Origin: UBA9926 sp018645765
GTDB taxonomy: Bacteria > Pseudomonadota > Gammaproteobacteria > Pseudomonadales > Azotimanducaceae
Assembly (NCBI GenBank): GCA_949372755.1
Contig: CASIBO010000002.1
Span: 372,001-436,000, forward strand
Length of the DNA: 64,000 bases
Reading direction: 5' to 3'
The notes under the pieces were generated by a model. It saw nothing but the letters and a program-made list of their open reading frames with translations, was not told the origin of the DNA and did no database searches. Below, in pieces: positions 60,529-64,000 of this stretch; position 1 is the first letter of the stretch; each line of letters begins with the position of its first letter. Both the position numbers and the translations under genes were made by a program.

Positions 60529-62430
60529 ATGGCCAGTAATTATCAGTCCGATTCGATCGAAGTCTTAGAAGGTCTAGATCCCGTTAGAAAACGGCCAGGA
60601 ATGTATACGGAAACGTCCCGACCAAACCACATGGCGCAAGAAGTGATCGATAATTGCGTCGATGAAGCGCTGGAAGGTCACGCCAACGAAATCATGGTTA
60701 TTCTGCAAAAAGACGATGCCATGGTGATCAGTGACAATGGTCGCGGGATGCCGGTTGATCTGCATCAAAAGGAAAAAGTGTCGGGCGTTGAGTTAATTCT
60801 GACGCGGCTGCATTCTGGTGCAAAGTTCAACAGCGATCAGTATCGTTTCTCAGGCGGGCTTCATGGTGTTGGCGTATCGGTGGTCAATGCGTTGTCGGAG
60901 CGATTTGAGGTGTTCGTAAAGCGCGAAGGCAACCTGCACCACATGGGGTTTAAAGATGGCGTTAAGGTTTCGCCGTTAACCATTCTCGAACCGGTCAGTA
61001 AGCGGAATACAGGCACTACCATCGAGTTCAAACCCAATCCGCAATATTTTGACAGCCCGAAGTTTTCGGTCTCAAGGCTTAAGCACTTGCTGCGCGCTAA
61101 AGCGGTGCTGTGTCCCGGGCTTAGAGTCATTTTTAAAAACGAGCATGAGACAAATGTTGAAGATCAAACAACAGAATGGCTGTACGCCGAAGGCTTAGAA
61201 GATTACCTGTCTATTGAGCTTGCAGGTTTTGAGGTTCTGCCCAGCGAGCCCTTTACCGGTGCGCAGTCGGGTCCAAACGAAGCGGTTGATTGGGCAGTGC
61301 AATGGCTGCCTGAGGGTGGCCAGCCCTTGACCGAAAGTTACGTTAACCTGATTCCGACCGGCATGGGTGGGACCCACGTCAATGGCTTTAGAACCGGCTT
61401 GCTGGAAGCTTTGCGGGAGTTTTGCGAATTTCGGAACTTACTGCCCAGGGGTCTAAAAATTTCTGGCGAAGATATTTGGGAGCGGTGCGCGTATGTTTTG
61501 TCCGCAAAAATGCTGGATCCTCAGTTTGCGGGTCAAACCAAAGATCGATTAAATTCTCGTGATATCGCTGGCTACATTTCCTCTGCTGTCAAAGACAGTT
61601 TTAGCCTGTGGTTAAATCAGCATACCGAAGAAGGTCAAAAGCTGGCCGAAATGGCCATAAATAACGCGCAAGCGCGATTGCGTGCCGGTAAAAAAATCGC
61701 GCGAAAGAAGGTCACAACCGGCCCGGCATTGCCTGGCAAACTGACCGATTGCTCGTGTCAGGATGCGATGATGGGCGAATTGTTCCTGGTTGAGGGGGAT
61801 TCAGCCGGCGGTTCTGCAAAGCAAGCGCGCGATCGCGAAACCCAAGCCATCATGCCGCTCAAGGGCAAAATCCTGAATACGTGGGAGGTGGATTCGGTGG
61901 ACATTCTTGCCTCCCAAGAGGTTCATGACATTTCTGTAGCGCTTGGCATGGATCCCGGCTCCGATGATTTGTCCGGATTGCGTTATGGCAAAATTTGTAT
62001 ATTGGCCGATGCCGATTCTGACGGCTTGCACATTTGTAGCCTGCTGATTGCCCTGTTTGTGCGCCATTTCCCAGCTTTGGTTCGAGAAGGTCATGTTTTT
62101 GTCGCAATGCCCCCTTTGTACCGGGTCGATGTCGGGAAAGAGGTCTTTTATGCGCTGGATGAGTCCGAGCGGTCTGCCATTCTGAATCGGATTGAAAGCC
62201 AGAAGCTCAAAGGTAAGGTCTCGGTTCAACGCTTCAAAGGCCTGGGGGAGATGAATGCGCTCCAGCTTAGGGAAACGGCTATGTCGGCGGATACCCGGCG
62301 ATTGGTGCGCTTGACCGTTGAGGACACGCAGACAGTGAATAACCTATTGGATATGCTGCTCGCTAAAAAACGGGCGGGCGATCGTAAAATTTGGCTGGAA
62401 CACAAAGGTGACCTCGCCGAACTGAACTAG
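60529..62430 (+). CDS. parE: DNA topoisomerase IV subunit B
   Basis: ParE is the ATPase subunit of topoisomerase IV, which unlinks daughter chromosomes. The 633-residue protein has GHKL ATPase motifs RKRPGMYTE, SDNGRGMPVD and GGLHGVGVSVVNALS, then the TOPRIM part with EGDSAGGSAKQARDRETQAI, PLKGKILNTWEV and DADSDGLHI (metal-binding Asp). Length is typical (E. coli 630). parC follows 15 bases downstream, so both subunits are made from one transcript. Confidence 0.97.
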   Translation: MASNYQSDSIEVLEGLDPVRKRPGMYTETSRPNHMAQEVIDNCVDEALEGHANEIMVILQKDDAMVISDNGRGMPVDLHQKEKVSGVELILTRLHSGAKFNSDQYRFSGGLHGVGVSVVNALSERFEVFVKREGNLHHMGFKDGVKVSPLTILEPVSKRNTGTTIEFKPNPQYFDSPKFSVSRLKHLLRAKAVLCPGLRVIFKNEHETNVEDQTTEWLYAEGLEDYLSIELAGFEVLPSEPFTGAQSGPNEAVDWAVQWLPEGGQPLTESYVNLIPTGMGGTHVNGFRTGLLEALREFCEFRNLLPRGLKISGEDIWERCAYVLSAKMLDPQFAGQTKDRLNSRDIAGYISSAVKDSFSLWLNQHTEEGQKLAEMAINNAQARLRAGKKIARKKVTTGPALPGKLTDCSCQDAMMGELFLVEGDSAGGSAKQARDRETQAIMPLKGKILNTWEVDSVDILASQEVHDISVALGMDPGSDDLSGLRYGKICILADADSDGLHICSLLIALFVRHFPALVREGHVFVAMPPLYRVDVGKEVFYALDESERSAILNRIESQKLKGKVSVQRFKGLGEMNALQLRETAMSADTRRLVRLTVEDTQTVNNLLDMLLAKKRAGDRKIWLEHKGDLAELN

Positions 62431-62445
62431 ATTCAAGGAAAAACC

Positions 62446-64000
62446 ATGACACTCGAGCAAGATGTCAGCAACATCGAAACCCAATCGCTGGCTGAATTTA
62501 CTGAAAGTGCCTACTTAAACTACGCAATGTATGTGATCAATGATCGGGCCTTGCCGCATATTGGTGATGGCTTAAAGCCTGTTCAGCGTCGGATAACCTA
62601 TGCAATGAGTGAGCTGCGGTTAACGGCTGATGCCAAGTACATGAAGTCGGCGCGCACGATTGGTGATGTGATCGGCAAGTACCATCCCCATGGCGACTCT
62701 GCGAGTTATGAAGCGATGGTCTTAATGGCTCAGAGCTTTACGTATCGGTACCCGTTGGTTGATGGCCAGGGCAACTGGGGTTCGCCCGATGACCCGAAAT
62801 CCTATGCGGCCATGCGTTACACCGAGTCGAAACTCACCCAGTATTCCAAAGTGCTATTGTCCGAGCTCGGTCAGGGTACGGTTGATTGGATTCCTAATTT
62901 TGATGGCACGATGGATGAGCCGGTCGTGTTGCCGGCGCGTCTGCCGAACCTGTTGCTCAATGGCGGCACCGGCATCGCCGTGGGCATGGCAACCGACATT
63001 TTGCCGCACAACTTAAATGAAATTGTGAGTGCCTGCATTCATCTGCTGGATTCACCAAAAGCGACGGTTGCGGACCTTATGACCCACGTCCGCGGCCCAG
63101 ATTTCCCAACGGGGGCGGAAATCATCTCGAGCCCCGAAGAAATTCAGCAAACCTATGAAACCGGTCGCGGCTCAGTCCGGGCTCGAGCGGTTTATAGCGT
63201 GGAAGCCGGTGAAATCGTTATTGAAGCCCTGCCTTATCAGGTTTCGGGCACCAAAATTCTTGAGCAGATTGCCGGCCAGATGCAGGCCAAAAAACTGCCC
63301 ATGGTGGTCGATTTGCGCGATGAGTCCGATCATGAAAATCCGACGAGAATCGTGATTGTACCGAAGAGTAACCGGGTCGATCTGGATACGTTGATGGGCC
63401 ACCTTTTTGCCAGCACGGATTTAGAGCGGACCTATCGGGTTAATCAAAATGTGATCCAACTCAGCGGCCGGCCGGGCGTGTGCTCGCTTCGAGAAATCCT
63501 CAGCCAGTGGCTTGAGTATCGACAAACCACGGTTCTGAAACGGTTGCAGTATAGGCTCGAGAAGATTTTGGATCGCCTGCATCTCCTTGAAGGCTTGATG
63601 ATCGCGTTCTTGAACATTGATGAAGTGATCCACATTATTCGAACTGAAGATAAACCGAAACAGGTTTTGATTGAGCGCTTCGCGCTGAGCGATCGTCAAG
63701 CCGAGGCGATCCTCGATTTGAGGTTGCGGCAGCTTGCGAAGCTCGAAGAAGTCAAGATTCGGGGCGAGCAAGACGAGCTTGCCGTTGAGCGCCAGTCTTT
63801 GGAGCAGATTATTGGCTCGAAAGCGCGGCTGCGGACGCTCATTAAAAAAGAGTTGCTGCAAGATGCCGAAACCTATGGCGATGCTCGGCGATCGAAAATT
63901 GTTGTACGACAAGAGGCGCAGGCCTTTTCTGAACGGGACCTGATGTCGAATGACCCGATTACAGTGGTTTTGTCAGAAAACGGTTGGGTTCGCGCGGCGA
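62446..64000 (+). CDS. parC: DNA topoisomerase IV subunit A, 5' part (cut by window end)
   Basis: ParC is the cleavage subunit of topoisomerase IV. About 518 residues are visible from the ATG at 62446, preceded by AAGGAA. The active tyrosine is Tyr125 (AAMRYTESK, E. coli Tyr120). The quinolone-resistance region reads HPHGDSASYEAM with Ser85 and Glu89 at the positions of E. coli Ser80 and Glu84, i.e. the sensitive form. The coiled-coil gate segment follows. The C-terminal beta-pinwheel lies outside the window. Confidence 0.97.
   Translation, partial: MTLEQDVSNIETQSLAEFTESAYLNYAMYVINDRALPHIGDGLKPVQRRITYAMSELRLTADAKYMKSARTIGDVIGKYHPHGDSASYEAMVLMAQSFTYRYPLVDGQGNWGSPDDPKSYAAMRYTESKLTQYSKVLLSELGQGTVDWIPNFDGTMDEPVVLPARLPNLLLNGGTGIAVGMATDILPHNLNEIVSACIHLLDSPKATVADLMTHVRGPDFPTGAEIISSPEEIQQTYETGRGSVRARAVYSVEAGEIVIEALPYQVSGTKILEQIAGQMQAKKLPMVVDLRDESDHENPTRIVIVPKSNRVDLDTLMGHLFASTDLERTYRVNQNVIQLSGRPGVCSLREILSQWLEYRQTTVLKRLQYRLEKILDRLHLLEGLMIAFLNIDEVIHIIRTEDKPKQVLIERFALSDRQAEAILDLRLRQLAKLEEVKIRGEQDELAVERQSLEQIIGSKARLRTLIKKELLQDAETYGDARRSKIVVRQEAQAFSERDLMSNDPITVVLSENGWVRAA

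Noticed and set aside
1..64000. CRISPR arrays, prophage, transposons, tRNA or rRNA genes
   Set aside because: No regularly spaced repeats, no integrase or transposase motifs, and no tRNA-like or rRNA-like sequences were seen on either strand.

Overview
The window is a dense, mid-GC, chromosomal stretch of a gammaproteobacterium. About 60 genes are visible, almost all with close relatives in Gammaproteobacteria, and several runs match the order known from Pseudomonas-like genomes: hemW-rdgB-DUF4426-yggT-proC-yggS-pilT; gshB-tonB-yqgE-ruvX; HAD hydrolase-rppH-ptsP; zapA-6S RNA-ygfA; coaBC-dut-argB-slmA/pyrE-rph. Inside these runs, genes that are usually present are missing (metX/metW, pilU, pyrB/pyrC, radC, pepP, epd, ahcY). 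Together with many 1-4 bp overlaps and near-zero convergent gaps, this suggests a streamlined, probably free-living aquatic lineage. The lineage is an inference; no rRNA is present to fix it.

Layout. 1-3 kb: spoT (cut by the window start), rpoZ, gmk and yicC on the minus strand, divergent from rph-pyrE. 4.3-7.6 kb: a minus operon coaBC-dut-argB-slmA. 7.6-8.5 kb: ribosomal operon rpmB-rpmG with a good sigma70 promoter and a bidirectional terminator, then a lone HyuA-type hydantoinase, mutM, coaD and rsmD. 12.5-17.1 kb: ftsY-ftsE-ftsX-rpoH-DUF423-trmB. 17.1-21.4 kb: minus-strand hemW to yggS. 21.5-25.3 kb: pilT against gshB-tonB-yqgE-ruvX. 25.4-28.8 kb: an unrecognised 152-residue protein, rsmE, metF, metK. 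29-33.2 kb: the carbon operon tkt-pgk-fba. 33.3-36.3 kb: rpiA, a peptide deformylase, ygfA, 6S RNA, zapA and its small coiled-coil partner. 36.4-42.6 kb: ygfB, a ubiquinone-type hydroxylase and the full glycine cleavage set gcvT-gcvH-gcvPA-gcvPB with a split P protein. 42.6-51.3 kb: HAD hydrolase, rppH-ptsP, a TANGO2-like protein, lgt-fabV, a membrane adenylate cyclase homologue and hemE. 51.3-57.7 kb: argA, an orphan GspE/PilB ATPase, an LpxL-type acyltransferase and a four-domain fasciclin lipoprotein. 58-64 kb: waaA-arsC-yqiB, then parE-parC, with parC cut by the window end.

Functionally this is mostly housekeeping: stringent response, nucleotide, cofactor and amino-acid synthesis, one-carbon and SAM metabolism (metF, metK, gcv, ygfA), envelope and division (ftsYEX, slmA, zapA, lgt, lpxL, waaA), type IV pilus parts (pilT, a TonB3-like protein, a PilB-like ATPase) and chromosome decatenation (parEC). 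I found no CRISPR array, prophage, transposon, tRNA or rRNA, and no convincing new multi-gene system. The items most worth a second look are: the adenylate cyclase with two altered active-site positions; a long hairpin between metK and tkt where no known SAM regulator site is visible; the fasciclin protein built by duplication of a two-domain unit; the unrecognised gene at 25.4 kb; convergent gene pairs that share one palindromic stop tetranucleotide; and two unexplained intergenic stretches (about 34.0-34.3 and 57.7-58.1 kb).
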